A DNA stretch of 64,000 bases from Hahella sp. CCB-MM4. GTDB taxonomy: Bacteria; Pseudomonadota; Gammaproteobacteria; Pseudomonadales; Oleiphilaceae. Under the pieces are notes generated by a model. The model was given only the letters and a program-made list of their open reading frames with translations. It was not told the origin of the DNA and did not search any database. The stretch covers positions 1-64,000 of the forward strand of contig NZ_MRYI01000002.1 in NCBI RefSeq assembly GCF_002260525.1. The letters run 5' to 3'. A program made the translations under genes and the position numbers. This document shows positions 16,777 through 25,838 of the stretch, one piece after another; the stretch's first letter is position 1; each line of letters starts with the position of its first letter.

Positions 16777-17769
16777 TTAGTGCATGCTCCGATATTGACC
16801 CGGAGGCTGTCCGGTCCAGTTACTGTAAGCACGGATAAATGAGTTGGTATCCTGAAACCCCAGAAGAAATGAAATCTCACTCTGGCTCATAGAGGAGTTC
16901 GCCAGGTAATGCTGCGCCAATTCTTCACGGGTTTTCTTCAATACTGTCTGGAAAGTTTCCCCTTCATCACTCAACTTCCGCTGCAATGTGCGCTTACTCA
17001 TTGCGAGGCGACCTGCCACCTTGTCCATTGAACTCATCCCACTGGGTAACATTTCAAGCAGCACACTTTTAACCTGTTGAGTCAGGGTGGCCTCCATATC
17101 AAGTTCTGACAACCTGCGCTTCAACTCAGGCTCAAAGCACTCCCACATAACCGGGTTATCAGAAACAAATGGGTAAACGGCATCTTGAGAGGTAAAGGAC
17201 ACCTGGCTGAAGCTCCCCTGACGAATAGGGCAACCGAAAAACTCTTCATAAGGGGCAACATTGTCGGGTGTCCGGGTCAGGATCACCTCTAGGGGCCTGA
17301 TCTGTTGGCGAGTCGCCATTCGTGCCAGGGTAGTCAGAAACACCGCCTCAGCTGTACCGATACAATGGGGAATTTCGCCCTCAAATTGATAGCACTCCAG
17401 ACTGGCTGACGTCCTGGATTCGCTGATATCAACTTTCAGCACCATGGGACCGATCAATCGTTTGTATTGACTAAGGCGCTGGAGTGCAATGTTGAGATTG
17501 GGGCTGCAAAAACTGGCAAAGATAGGAGGCTCAAAAACTTCCACCGATATGGACTGACCAATCAATAAAGGCAGCTCACGTTCTCCCACTGCCTGATCAA
17601 CCACTTGCCACATATCAAAATATTCCTCAACGCTCAGCGTCGCTCCTTTTCTGGAGAACAAGTCTGCAGAAAGACCCGCATGTAGCAATATCTCGGACGT
17701 ATTAACCCCCATGTCCGACAGTAAAATCTTCCATCCGGGATTAACGACAAACTGGCTTGCCTGCTTCAT
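16777..17769 (-). CDS. AraC-family transcriptional regulator (arabinose-binding-like N-domain)
   Basis: This 330-residue protein has the N-terminal domain typical of OruR/ArgR-like AraC regulators (residues ~20-200). A C-terminal double helix-turn-helix follows (~235-325): DKVAGRLAMSKRTLQRKLSDEG and SEISFLLGFQDTNSFIRAYS. The SDR/patatin operon lies 157 bases downstream on the same strand and is a possible target. No ligand is evident. Confidence 0.9.
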   Translation of the reverse strand: MKQASQFVVNPGWKILLSDMGVNTSEILLHAGLSADLFSRKGATLSVEEYFDMWQVVDQAVGERELPLLIGQSISVEVFEPPIFASFCSPNLNIALQRLSQYKRLIGPMVLKVDISESRTSASLECYQFEGEIPHCIGTAEAVFLTTLARMATRQQIRPLEVILTRTPDNVAPYEEFFGCPIRQGSFSQVSFTSQDAVYPFVSDNPVMWECFEPELKRRLSELDMEATLTQQVKSVLLEMLPSGMSSMDKVAGRLAMSKRTLQRKLSDEGETFQTVLKKTREELAQHYLANSSMSQSEISFLLGFQDTNSFIRAYSNWTGQPPGQYRSMH

Positions 17770-17886
17770 TTACTTGCCCCAACTGTGTCTAGTACTCATA
17801 TCACTAATGGAATATTAATGGACTCCGCCTATATAGACACTTGCAGAATGTGCCACTTTTTATGCAATGGGTGCCACTATTTATTT

Positions 17887-17935
17887 ATAGGAGCAAGCTA
17901 TGTAATAGGAGCCAGTTATGCAAATAGAAGCCAGG
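17887..17935. repeat. 18-bp tandem repeat, about 2.6 copies
   Basis: ATAGGAGCAAGCTATGTA (17887-17904), ATAGGAGCCAGTTATGCA (17905-17922) and a partial AATAGAAGCCAGG. It lies in the spacer between the divergent AraC regulator and LigE genes. No operator or coding sense can be assigned. Confidence 0.75.
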
Positions 17936-18067
17936 TCGTTGGCCAGGAATAAATGTTTCCCCGTAAGAGATCTCTGACAAAAGAAAGTGTCATCATCTGA
18001 TTCAAACCCCACGCTACTCAGTCAATAATGCAGGTTCATGGATGAACTTAGATAACAAGGACGTATT

Positions 18068-18916
18068 ATGATGCCTAAACGCATGGGTATTGCCCTCGCG
18101 CTACTCACTCTCCCCTGCCTTCCCTCTGCCGTTTGTGCAGCAGACAAGCCAGACTTGATGCTTGCTGAAAACTTCCAGGCGACCAACAATCTTTCGGATT
18201 ACTGGATCAGCGAAAAGCTCGACGGTATTCGGGCCTACTGGAATGGCGAAGCATTTATCACCCGCAATGGAAACACCATTCATGCCCCCGACTGGTTTAC
18301 CCGATCATTGCCAGTCTCCCCTCTCGATGGGGAACTCTGGATGGGCCGTGGAGAGTTCCAACGCCTGTTGAGTACCGTGAGCAAAGACAGTCCCATCGAC
18401 AGCGAATGGAAGAACGTTAAATACATGATATTTGACCTGCCGTCACACCTCGGTAATTTTGATATTCGCCTACAGGCCATGAAGCATTTACTTGGAAATA
18501 TACCCAATCGAAATATTGGGCTGGTTAAACAATTTAAAGTGCATAGTCAGGAAGCTCTCAAAGATAAACTGAGCGAGATAATTGCAAAAGGCGGCGAGGG
18601 GCTGATGCTTCACAGGGGGAGTTCACTCTATCAGGCCAGACGAAGCAGCGATCTTCAGAAGCTTAAACAGGCGCTTGATGCTGAAGCGAAGGTTGTCGGA
18701 TACATTCCCGCCAAAGGCAAGTACAAAGGGATGATGGGATCACTTCTGGTTGAAACAGAGGCTGGAATAAGATTCAGGATTGGCAGCGGATTTACTTTAA
18801 CCGAGCGGTTGCAGCCACCTAAAATTGGCAGTGTGATAACGTTCCGCTATCGGGGCAAAACCAGTAGTAACATTCCGAGATTTGCCACCTATCTTCGGAC
18901 TAAAGAGCAGATCTGA
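18068..18916 (+). CDS. Periplasmic ATP-dependent DNA ligase (LigE type)
   Basis: This 282-residue protein has a signal peptide (cleavage near residue 24, VCAAD). Its minimal ATP-dependent ligase core has motif I SEKLDGIRAYW with the adenylated lysine K50, DGELWMGRG, YMIFDLP, GGEGLMLHRG and KLKQ. A short OB-fold (~205-280) has EAKVVGYIPAKGKYKGMMGS. LigE enzymes join nicked double-stranded DNA in the periplasm and are linked to natural DNA uptake in several proteobacteria. The start has a good Shine-Dalgarno, AAGGACG. Confidence 0.92.
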   Translation: MMPKRMGIALALLTLPCLPSAVCAADKPDLMLAENFQATNNLSDYWISEKLDGIRAYWNGEAFITRNGNTIHAPDWFTRSLPVSPLDGELWMGRGEFQRLLSTVSKDSPIDSEWKNVKYMIFDLPSHLGNFDIRLQAMKHLLGNIPNRNIGLVKQFKVHSQEALKDKLSEIIAKGGEGLMLHRGSSLYQARRSSDLQKLKQALDAEAKVVGYIPAKGKYKGMMGSLLVETEAGIRFRIGSGFTLTERLQPPKIGSVITFRYRGKTSSNIPRFATYLRTKEQI

Positions 18917-19150
18917 CCATATCGATGCAAAAGAAAAGCTAGCTCGCAGTATGAGCCATACTGCCGATGTTATAAATCTAAAAAAGCGAATATAGATTCC
19001 AGAAATGGTATTTAATCCAGCCTAGTTATTTCTATGCAGGTGAGGCAAAAAAAACGCCCCTATTAAGGGCAATGCTGTTCACTTAAGTGTTTGAGTCAGT
19101 GCAGGGCTTAATAGAAAATCCGATGATGGAAACATCATCGGATTTTCTTT

Positions 19151-20500
19151 ATGGATTTTCAGCAAGACCTGCTCGACCTCAGTGACCTCTTTAACTTCTC
19201 AGACCTCAGCTCATTTACTCAAAACATCCCCGTCGAATGGGTTGAATCTGCACTGCGTTTGAGTGCCTCCGCGACGATTAGAAGGCGCCGACTACCATCA
19301 GACCAGGTACTTTGGCTTGTCTTGGGGATGGCAATGTTTCGGGATGAACCCGTGCATGAAATAGCCAGACGTTTGAATATATGCGCGCAAGGCTTAGCCT
19401 CTGACAGCCTGCTAGCTCGAAGTGGTGTCAGCAATGCCCGGAAACGGCTAGGTTCGGATCCCGTAGAATGGCTATTTCGACAAACAGGTACACACTGGGG
19501 TCATGAGCGTTACCCTAAAGATGAATGGAATGGCTTGAAAGTCATGGCGGTAGATGGGGCGCTATTTCGCACCCAGGATACACCAGAACTTCGAGAGCAT
19601 TTTGGTTCGGGCAATACATCATCTGAACGGCAAACACCATTTCCCATGTTGAGGCTTGTCGCCCTGATGAACGTGCGCTCTCATATTATGGTTAATGCTC
19701 AGATTAGCCCCTATCGTCGAGGCGAAGTTCCACTCGCAGAAAGCTTCTTATCAAGCGTTCCGGACAACTCCGTTACTTTGTTTGATAAAGGTTTTTGGAG
19801 TGCCAACCTCATGCTCACACTCAATCAGCAAGACGCTAACCGTCATTGGCTCATACCAGAGCGAAAAGGGCTCGTACATGAAGTCGTTGAAACCTATGGC
19901 GATGGCGATGGCGATGGCGATGGCGATGAACTGATTCAAATGAAAGTTTCCCCTCAGGCGAGAAAGAAGAACCCAAAACTCCCGGAAACATGGCAGGTTA
20001 GAAGAGTGACTTACAAGACAAAGTCCGGTGTTAAATCGGTTATGACCTCTTTACCTGTTGAGAGATTCAGTGCGGCTCAGGTTGCAGAGCTTTACAAAGA
20101 GCGGTGGGAGATAGAGCTCGGATTCAGGGATATCAAAAGCGCGATGCAAAACAATGCCATGACATTGCGAAGTAAGAAAGTCGATTTGGTGTACCAAGAG
20201 CTTTGGGGATTGTTGCTGTGCTACAACATCATAAGGCGAGAAGCATCGATGGCGGCGGTAAGCTTTGATCGAGCCCCGTCTGACATTCGCTTCAAACCAG
20301 TGTGTGATTATATTGCGGTTCAGTTAATTGTGATGGCGGCTTCCAATCCGATATCTGGAACAGGCCGGCGCTTGTCAGAGTTAAGATCGGGAATTAGTAG
20401 TCTGTTTTTGGAGAGGCGTCCGAGGCCTACGACACCTCGGACGGTTAAGATATCAAAGACCCGATATCCAGTAGATCGCAATGCTGCTCCTCTTAAGTGA
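19151..20500 (+). CDS. IS4-family DDE transposase
   Basis: This 449-residue protein shows the DDE triad: Asp in MAVDGALFRTQD, Asp in LFDKGFWSA, and Glu in KERWEIELGFRDIKSAM, the IS4 Y(2)R(3)E(6)K signature region. The length is normal and no frameshift is seen, so it is probably active. The inserted segment DGDGDGDGD (residues ~250-259) is encoded by a hexanucleotide repeat. Confidence 0.93.
   Translation: MDFQQDLLDLSDLFNFSDLSSFTQNIPVEWVESALRLSASATIRRRRLPSDQVLWLVLGMAMFRDEPVHEIARRLNICAQGLASDSLLARSGVSNARKRLGSDPVEWLFRQTGTHWGHERYPKDEWNGLKVMAVDGALFRTQDTPELREHFGSGNTSSERQTPFPMLRLVALMNVRSHIMVNAQISPYRRGEVPLAESFLSSVPDNSVTLFDKGFWSANLMLTLNQQDANRHWLIPERKGLVHEVVETYGDGDGDGDGDELIQMKVSPQARKKNPKLPETWQVRRVTYKTKSGVKSVMTSLPVERFSAAQVAELYKERWEIELGFRDIKSAMQNNAMTLRSKKVDLVYQELWGLLLCYNIIRREASMAAVSFDRAPSDIRFKPVCDYIAVQLIVMAASNPISGTGRRLSELRSGISSLFLERRPRPTTPRTVKISKTRYPVDRNAAPLK
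19898..19927. repeat. (GGCGAT)5 hexanucleotide microsatellite inside the transposase gene
   Basis: Five exact GGCGAT units encode Gly-Asp repeats between the second catalytic Asp and the catalytic Glu. As the unit is six bases, slippage would change length without breaking the frame. Confidence 0.9.
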
Positions 20501-20554
20501 ACAGCATTGCCCTATTAAGGGGCGTCTTAGTTTGACTACAAGCTAGCGACTCTA

Positions 20555-21946
20555 TTATTTCAGCCTGCTGTCATATTCATATTCAGTCTCATAGGTAGAT
20601 GTCGTCCCTTTGGCTCCCTCATACAAGTGCCTCCAACTGGCGTTCATCACTGGTTGCTCACCTGACATATTCATGGTCATGTCGACCAGGTATCCATTTA
20701 CAGACATGGCAATCAGGTGAATCTTATTATCCCGGGCACTGATAATTTCACCGATGTTGGTATCCCAGCCCTCTAACTCATTATCCTCATCTGCTGCGTG
20801 AGGTGTCCCGCCAGGATATGACGCATAATGGAAACCAGACATTCTTTTGGAGGTCCTATCAATTACAAACACCCCCTTATCACCGAAATCAATCGCCAGT
20901 GGCAGGAGGTCATCAAACTTATCGACAACAGACTGATCAAACACCGAGTCAAATGTCACTACACGACGAGCTTCAATCAATATCGCGTCATCTCCGTCAT
21001 CCAGGACAGGTTCTTCCGGACCCTCTTCTCCCTCGAACTCTTCCGGCTCCTCAGGCGGTGGGGCCATGGCTGCAATAACCGGTGCAAGCTCATCATTATC
21101 TTCCGCAATTGATCTACCACTGAGAACACCATTTACGATGCTCGTCTTGATCAGACGGGGAGTTTCCGTGGAACCATCAACTTGTATATCGTTTGACCTG
21201 CCGACCGTATCAAATCTATTACGGGAACTGATCCCGGAGCTTGCGTACTTGCCTGCCAATGTCCTGTTAGTACCATACGCACCACCTTCTCTGGACACGA
21301 GCAGAGCGATTTTCCTGTTACCCGTGGGGTAGTTAACCATACCTTCATAGAGACCAGCATGACTTAGATATAATCCAATAATAATGTGGTCACGAGCATC
21401 CTCATCATTCGCAAGAGGAAATGGGCCGTCCTCAACATTCTGTGTTAGCTGCGTCATGATCGTAGCAGCTGAATCTGCAAAGTCTTCAGCGCTCTGGTCG
21501 AAGTTAAGCTCTTCTCCCACGAAGATTAAGGACTCAGGGGCAATAGAGATACCATTCGATGTATCCTGATCAGAGTCCAGGCCGATCAGGAACTTAGCCA
21601 TATTGAAAACACTATCGGTATCCTCATTTGAGTCTTCCCCAACCAAAGTCGCTGGAGTGATAAATACGGTAGACTCAGTCATCACCGTTTTACCGAGCTC
21701 GATACTTCCAACATAGAACGTTACTGTGTCATTTTTCTCACACTGAAGTACGCCCTGGCTGTTAGTAAGCTGTTTCTCACTGGTGCTTGAGCACAAATAC
21801 TGCAGACCTGACACAGCATTATCAACAAACGTTGCTGACACTGTGTTGTTGGTATCGTTATTTGAGGAGCCTGAATTGTTTCCACCACAGGCTGTTAATA
21901 AAGCACTGGCCAGGGCCAGAGTTACTAACGGTCGACGAGTAAGCAT
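20555..21946 (-). CDS. Large acidic lipoprotein of unknown function
   Basis: This 463-residue protein has a lipoprotein signal (lipobox LLTAC, C20) followed by a Gly/Ser/Asn-rich linker and the segment VDNAVSGLQYLCSS. That segment, with a second Cys in GVLQCEK, is seen at the start of many large surface lipoproteins of gammaproteobacteria. The rest is acidic and beta-rich, with the stretch EEPEEFEGEEGPEEPVLDDG near residue 300. It should be anchored to the outer membrane. No catalytic motif is seen. Its terminator has been split by the IS4 element. Confidence 0.85.
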   Translation of the reverse strand: MLTRRPLVTLALASALLTACGGNNSGSSNNDTNNTVSATFVDNAVSGLQYLCSSTSEKQLTNSQGVLQCEKNDTVTFYVGSIELGKTVMTESTVFITPATLVGEDSNEDTDSVFNMAKFLIGLDSDQDTSNGISIAPESLIFVGEELNFDQSAEDFADSAATIMTQLTQNVEDGPFPLANDEDARDHIIIGLYLSHAGLYEGMVNYPTGNRKIALLVSREGGAYGTNRTLAGKYASSGISSRNRFDTVGRSNDIQVDGSTETPRLIKTSIVNGVLSGRSIAEDNDELAPVIAAMAPPPEEPEEFEGEEGPEEPVLDDGDDAILIEARRVVTFDSVFDQSVVDKFDDLLPLAIDFGDKGVFVIDRTSKRMSGFHYASYPGGTPHAADEDNELEGWDTNIGEIISARDNKIHLIAMSVNGYLVDMTMNMSGEQPVMNASWRHLYEGAKGTTSTYETEYEYDSRLK

Positions 21947-22193
21947 TATTTCCCTTCCATTTTATATGAATGCTTCAGGCTGCAGCTCCACTGCAATCCT
22001 AAATTTAGCTGACGAAATTTGTCAGGGGCGCATCATAACGAGATAACTTATTCAATTAAAGTGAAAGGGTGTTGTGATTCCAAAAAACAGACCACTAAAT
22101 AGCCAATATAACAATAGTTTACAATCGCATGGGACTCAGAAATCTTTGCCATATGGTAAATCGGAGAAGACTTGGAGCCGGCCATTCTAGCCG
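21947..22193. other. Spacer between divergent lipoprotein and MtfA genes
   Basis: AT-rich, non-coding in appearance, leading into the 21-bp repeat array. It must hold the promoter of the lipoprotein gene, but I cannot pick out convincing boxes. Confidence 0.4.
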
Positions 22194-22310
22194 TTGGTAC
22201 ATTGATTCTGGCAATTAGCACACTGGTTCAGGCCGTAGGTACATAGGTTCCGGCAATTGGCACATAGGTTCTGTCAGTTGGTACATTGGTTCTGTCAGTT
22301 GGTACATTCG
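22194..22310. repeat. 21-bp minisatellite, about 5.5 copies
   Basis: Units of exactly 21 bases start at 22194, 22215, 22236, 22257, 22278 and 22299 (partial). The consensus is TTGGTACATTGGTTCTGTCA plus one base. The last units are the most alike, and the first have drifted. The array ends 75 bases before the MtfA start, so copy number could affect its promoter region. Confidence 0.9.
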
Positions 22311-22384
22311 TATAGTATTAGGCAGACTAACCTTACTGCAGCTCCACTATGTCAGTGGAGCCAGAGATCGCTTTATGGGGAAAT

Positions 22385-23176
22385 ATGAGCATCTGGAAAT
22401 GGTTGGAACATCAGCGTATACGATATACGCTCAGTCATCATCCTATCCCTCACGAAACCTGGCATGGGTTGATGCATAAAGCCGACGTTTTTCGCGGTTT
22501 AACTGCTGTAGAAAGAGCTCATTTGAGAGAACTCAGCACGCTATTTTTACAACGTAAGAGTTTCAGTGGCGTGCAGGGATTAACGGTTTCAATGGATATG
22601 GCTGTGGCTGTAGCGGCGCAAGCCTGTCTGCTAATTTTGAAACTGGGCCTGGATTACTACGATGGCTGGGTTGAGATTGTCATCTACCCTGAAGCCTTTA
22701 AAGTCCCCAGGGAAGTAGCCGGCAACGACGGGCTGGTGACACATCAGGAACATATCCTGAGTGGAGAATCCTGGTCACGGGGACCGGTTATTCTCTCCTG
22801 GGATACTGCAGTCGAAGATATTTCCGGACACTGTTCAGGCCATAATGTCGTCATCCATGAGTTTGCCCACAAGCTGGATATGCTTAACGGAAGTGCTAAC
22901 GGCATGCCTCCACTGCATTCCGATATGGTCCGCCAGCAATGGACAACGGCATTCAGCGAAGCGTTCGAGCAATTACAGCAGCAGCTGACTCATCACCAAC
23001 ATCCACATATCAATGCTTATGCGGCCACTTCGCCAGCAGAATTTTTTGCTGTGTGTAGTGAGTACTTCTTTACTTCCCCACGCATACTTCATAGGCAGTT
23101 TCCTGCGGTGTATGACCAGCTGAGAATGTTTTACAGACAAGATCCTGGTGAGCGATTGGTAGAAGACCCAACATAG
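22385..23176 (+). CDS. mtfA: MtfA-type zinc metallopeptidase
   Basis: From the ATG at 22385 (Shine-Dalgarno GGGGA just upstream) the protein is 263 residues. The catalytic motif HEFAHKLD (H158, E159, H162) and the conserved C-terminal SPAEFFAVCSEYFF helix supplying the third zinc ligand identify the MtfA family. In E. coli this protease is activated by and binds the Mlc repressor. The family is cytosolic, and here too no signal peptide is present. An upstream ATG at 22349 lacks a ribosome site. Confidence 0.9.
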   Translation: MSIWKWLEHQRIRYTLSHHPIPHETWHGLMHKADVFRGLTAVERAHLRELSTLFLQRKSFSGVQGLTVSMDMAVAVAAQACLLILKLGLDYYDGWVEIVIYPEAFKVPREVAGNDGLVTHQEHILSGESWSRGPVILSWDTAVEDISGHCSGHNVVIHEFAHKLDMLNGSANGMPPLHSDMVRQQWTTAFSEAFEQLQQQLTHHQHPHINAYAATSPAEFFAVCSEYFFTSPRILHRQFPAVYDQLRMFYRQDPGERLVEDPT

Positions 23177-23185
23177 CTCTGAGAA

Positions 23186-23935
23186 TTAATCGTAATAGAT
23201 TCCATGCCGGGACAATATCTTGGCTTTCGTCCCATCATCTCGAATCATCTGCAATCCTTTGTTAAAGTCGCGAATGATCTGCTCGTGATCCTTCAGTAAT
23301 TTTGAAACACAGTTGTGAAAATAGTTTCTGGCTAGTGGGGGTAACAGATATTCGAGATTCTTGGCGTCTTTTTTGAATACCGTTTTCAGTAATTCATCCA
23401 CCCGTTGTCTTTTCTCAACCACCAGGTCAATCCGGTGCGCCAACAGTTTACGAATGTTGGTCTCGGCATTGTAAACGTACTCCATCTGCAGATATGACTT
23501 TTCTGCTTCATCAAACTCCTGGCTGACTTTAGAGGCACCGATATGGCCTATCTTATACGGCCTCAGATCATTTAAGTCATGGAAAGTAATCGCTTCGTCT
23601 TTACGTTTTAACAGCATGACATCTGCTGAGCCAATCGGTTCCGAATAGTCCAACTTTTCAGCACGCTCGGCGGTATAGTATGCCGCCAGTAAAACATCAT
23701 ATTTTCCCTGGATACTTTTATTCAATGCTCTGGACCAAGGCACAAATTGAAACTCCGTTTCATAGCCTACCCGCTGAAATGCAGCTTCCGTGATCTCAAC
23801 CAGATAGCTTCCCTTTTTCTCTTCATCGCCAGCTACCACAAGGGGCTTACCAGAGGAGAAAGCGGGGCAACCCAAGACAATGGCAAAAACGATCAACGCT
23901 GCTGCAACGAATGATCTCGATTTACCGCGGAACAT
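23186..23935 (-). CDS. Periplasmic family-3 solute-binding protein
   Basis: From the ATG at 23935 (Shine-Dalgarno GTGAGGG) the 249-residue protein has a signal peptide (hydrophobic core FVAAALIVFAIVLGCPAFSS). It then shows a type-3 substrate-binding fold: GSYLVEITEAAFQRVGY, FVPWSRALN, YDVLLAAYYTAERAEKLDYSEPI. Such proteins bind small polar solutes such as amino acids. No ABC permease lies nearby, as is common for orphan members of this group. The frame continues to a TTG at 23977, which is less likely as a start. A small protein gene follows further upstream on the same strand. Confidence 0.85.
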   Translation of the reverse strand: MFRGKSRSFVAAALIVFAIVLGCPAFSSGKPLVVAGDEEKKGSYLVEITEAAFQRVGYETEFQFVPWSRALNKSIQGKYDVLLAAYYTAERAEKLDYSEPIGSADVMLLKRKDEAITFHDLNDLRPYKIGHIGASKVSQEFDEAEKSYLQMEYVYNAETNIRKLLAHRIDLVVEKRQRVDELLKTVFKKDAKNLEYLLPPLARNYFHNCVSKLLKDHEQIIRDFNKGLQMIRDDGTKAKILSRHGIYYD

Positions 23936-24244
23936 ATATGCCCTCACGATTCGGAATGACTTATAGGTAGGTATCAATCAGCTCAAAAAATTGTCTTATT
24001 TTGAGTATAGTCCAAAGTATTTGTCACTAGCGATGGTGGTTTCGGATGAAAAGGGCTCATCCGTCGGCTTTAGGCAACAAACATGTTTATCCGGCTAATG
24101 ATAGATAAAGGGGGTTGTATAGGAAGCAATTCTAAGAGGAGGCTTTAAAGGTATAAAAAGATATTAAGCTAAGTGATTTGGGTGGACTTGAGTTTAACCG
24201 GTAAATTTTCGTTGGCAGAAAGATCTCTGCATATGCCTATATTT
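23936..24244. other. AT-rich spacer without recognised gene
   Basis: It contains the upstream region of the solute-binding protein gene. The plus-strand frame crossing into 24439 has no sensible protein sequence and overlaps a better small gene on the minus strand. Confidence 0.4.
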
Positions 24245-24376
24245 TTAGTTGTACTCTGCCCACCGTGCCGCCAACCCACATGCACACCACTCAATTGCCG
24301 CCATTTCCATGTCCAGATTCCGGGATTTGGCATAGTTGCGAATGGCTCGAATTTGCTTATGTACTCTCTGTTCCAT
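24245..24376 (-). CDS. Small protein, 43 aa
   Basis: The minus strand from the ATG at 24376 gives a 43-residue peptide that starts MEQRVHKQIRAIRNYAKSRN and ends AAIEWCACGLAARWAEYN. A good ribosome site (AAAGGTGAAGACA) precedes the ATG. The peptide is helical and basic at its N-terminus, with a Cys-Ala-Cys. It resembles a structured small cytosolic protein instead of chance reading, but I do not recognise the family and cannot give a function. Confidence 0.5.
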   Translation of the reverse strand: MEQRVHKQIRAIRNYAKSRNLDMEMAAIEWCACGLAARWAEYN

Positions 24377-24528
24377 TGTCTTCACCTTTCGTTATTGCTT
24401 AGTTCACTTTTTAACCGCTCTTACCTGTATAGGCGATGAACGAGTGAAAAATACGTCAGGGCATAGCATTTCACTGCACTGATCATCCAGACAAAGATCT
24501 AATGCCCTGATTTTTATAAGAGAACGAG

Positions 24529-24810
24529 CTAAGTCGCTTGAAAACAGCGAGAAATATTGGTGAGCCCGAACCTGATTACTTGAGCAATTTCGAGGCCGGT
24601 ACTGGGAGAGTTTCGGGGAATTTCAGTGACAACGCCTTCAACGGAATCACCAAAGTAATCGGTCACTATGGCAAATATCCCTTCCCCATTAATAAACAGT
24701 TCAACGGTATCGCCAAGCCTTATGGTATTCGGTATTTCTGGATTGTCTGGCGCCAGCTCACACACGTATACAATTCCGCTACCGTCCTGACCTGATACTG
24801 CATCAAACAT
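24529..24810 (-). CDS. Small hypothetical protein (93 aa)
   Basis: A 93-residue acidic protein preceded by a clear Shine-Dalgarno (GAGGA). The sequence DTVELFINGEGIFAIVTDYFG suggests a small beta-barrel such as an SH3- or OB-like fold. No signal peptide or catalytic motif is present. It lies between two other minus-strand genes but with wide gaps, so it is probably transcribed alone. Confidence 0.65.
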   Translation of the reverse strand: MFDAVSGQDGSGIVYVCELAPDNPEIPNTIRLGDTVELFINGEGIFAIVTDYFGDSVEGVVTEIPRNSPSTGLEIAQVIRFGLTNISRCFQAT

Positions 24811-24983
24811 ATAAATTCCTCGCCCTATTACTTTTCAAAAACGACCCGCTACGACTCAAACGGGTAGCTGTCTCACGAGGATTAATGTGGCACAGGATTC
24901 TGGCTTTATTAGACTGGAAATCTGGCGAATCGTGGCAAAGGATTAAAGTAGGCTGTCCTCTCCGTAATTACTCTCCGTAGCGG

Positions 24984-25703
24984 TTAAGAAACACTTGCTT
25001 CTTCCAATAGCGTTTGGGCTACAACTGAGGCCCATATCTCATATCCATGTTGCCCAGGATGAAACCCGTCGGTTGCCATAAATTGGGGATCAGGATCAGT
25101 GAATGATTTGATGACTTCAACGCCGGGTTGATTACCCAGAACAGCTTTCATGCTCCGATCAAGCATTTCTGCCCTCCAGCCAAGATACCAGCGAAGAGGC
25201 TGGGGAAGCGCTGGAAACAGATGCATGGGAGGAACACTGGTAAACAGGACTTTCCGCACAGAGAATTTCTGTCGAAGCAGCTCTGAAAGTTGGTCTACCT
25301 GTTTTTCCCAGTTACTCATCGAAGTCCGGTCAGTAACATCGTTGACACCGATTGATATCAACCCAACGTCATAATTCTCAGCGGACTCAGATTCTAGCCG
25401 CTGTATGAGATCACTCACCGTATAGCCTGTCTGGGCAACAAGTTTCCAAGACACCTTGAAGTGCTCTGAAAGCCGGCTAGAGAGCATTCCGGCTAAAGCC
25501 AGATCCTGAGTCTCGACTCCCACGCCCGCTGCGGCAGAATCTCCCGCGATAAGTAACCTGAGCGGTTTTCCTTCTCCCAGATTTCCATATCTTATTCCAT
25601 CAGGTTCAGGGAGTTTTGGAGTGTCACGTCGTACCCTCCGCCCCTGGAAAATCAGGAGAGGTGCCAGACATAGGGTCACGAGTTGAAAGAACATAGTATC
25701 CAC
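24984..25703 (-). CDS. SGNH/GDSL hydrolase
   Basis: This 239-residue protein has an N-terminal hydrophobic segment (residues 4-20) acting as an anchor or signal. The SGNH blocks follow: block I AGDSAAAGVGV with the Ser nucleophile, block III GVNDVTD, and block V DGFHPGQHG with Asp and His. Members are esterases, lipases or acetylhydrolases. The start is GTG at 25703 or ATG at 25694. Confidence 0.88.
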   Translation of the reverse strand: MDTMFFQLVTLCLAPLLIFQGRRVRRDTPKLPEPDGIRYGNLGEGKPLRLLIAGDSAAAGVGVETQDLALAGMLSSRLSEHFKVSWKLVAQTGYTVSDLIQRLESESAENYDVGLISIGVNDVTDRTSMSNWEKQVDQLSELLRQKFSVRKVLFTSVPPMHLFPALPQPLRWYLGWRAEMLDRSMKAVLGNQPGVEVIKSFTDPDPQFMATDGFHPGQHGYEIWASVVAQTLLEEASVS

Positions 25704-25838
25704 AGTATTCCTTCCTGAATGTTCGGAAAGGACGGAATTAGATCACGGAATTTTCGGGTTTGCATCCTACTGCTTGGCAAACAAAGCGTCATTAATGCCA
25801 CAGATAAAACTTAATTTTGAAATCTATAACAAGTTAAT

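Larger units (their letters stand above)
19070..20509 (+). mobile_element. Complete IS4-family insertion sequence
   Basis: The left end starts CAATGCTGTTCACTTAAG and the right end finishes with its exact reverse complement, giving perfect 18-bp inverted repeats around one intact transposase gene. Both sides carry the 12-bp direct repeat CCCTATTAAGGG (19058-19069 and 20510-20521), matching the 10-13 bp target duplications of IS4. Because the target is palindromic, the boundary could shift by a base or two. The perfect duplication and repeats point to a recent insertion. Confidence 0.9.
19047..20525 (-). terminator. Rho-independent terminator of the 20555 lipoprotein gene, split by an IS4 element
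   Basis: If the IS is removed, the minus strand reads ACGCCCC, a TTAATA loop, GGGGCGT and then eight T residues. That is a strong intrinsic terminator 30 bases after the lipoprotein stop. The arms now lie at 20519-20525 and 19054-19060, about 1.45 kb apart, with the T-run (A-run on the plus strand) at 19047-19054. Confidence 0.75.
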
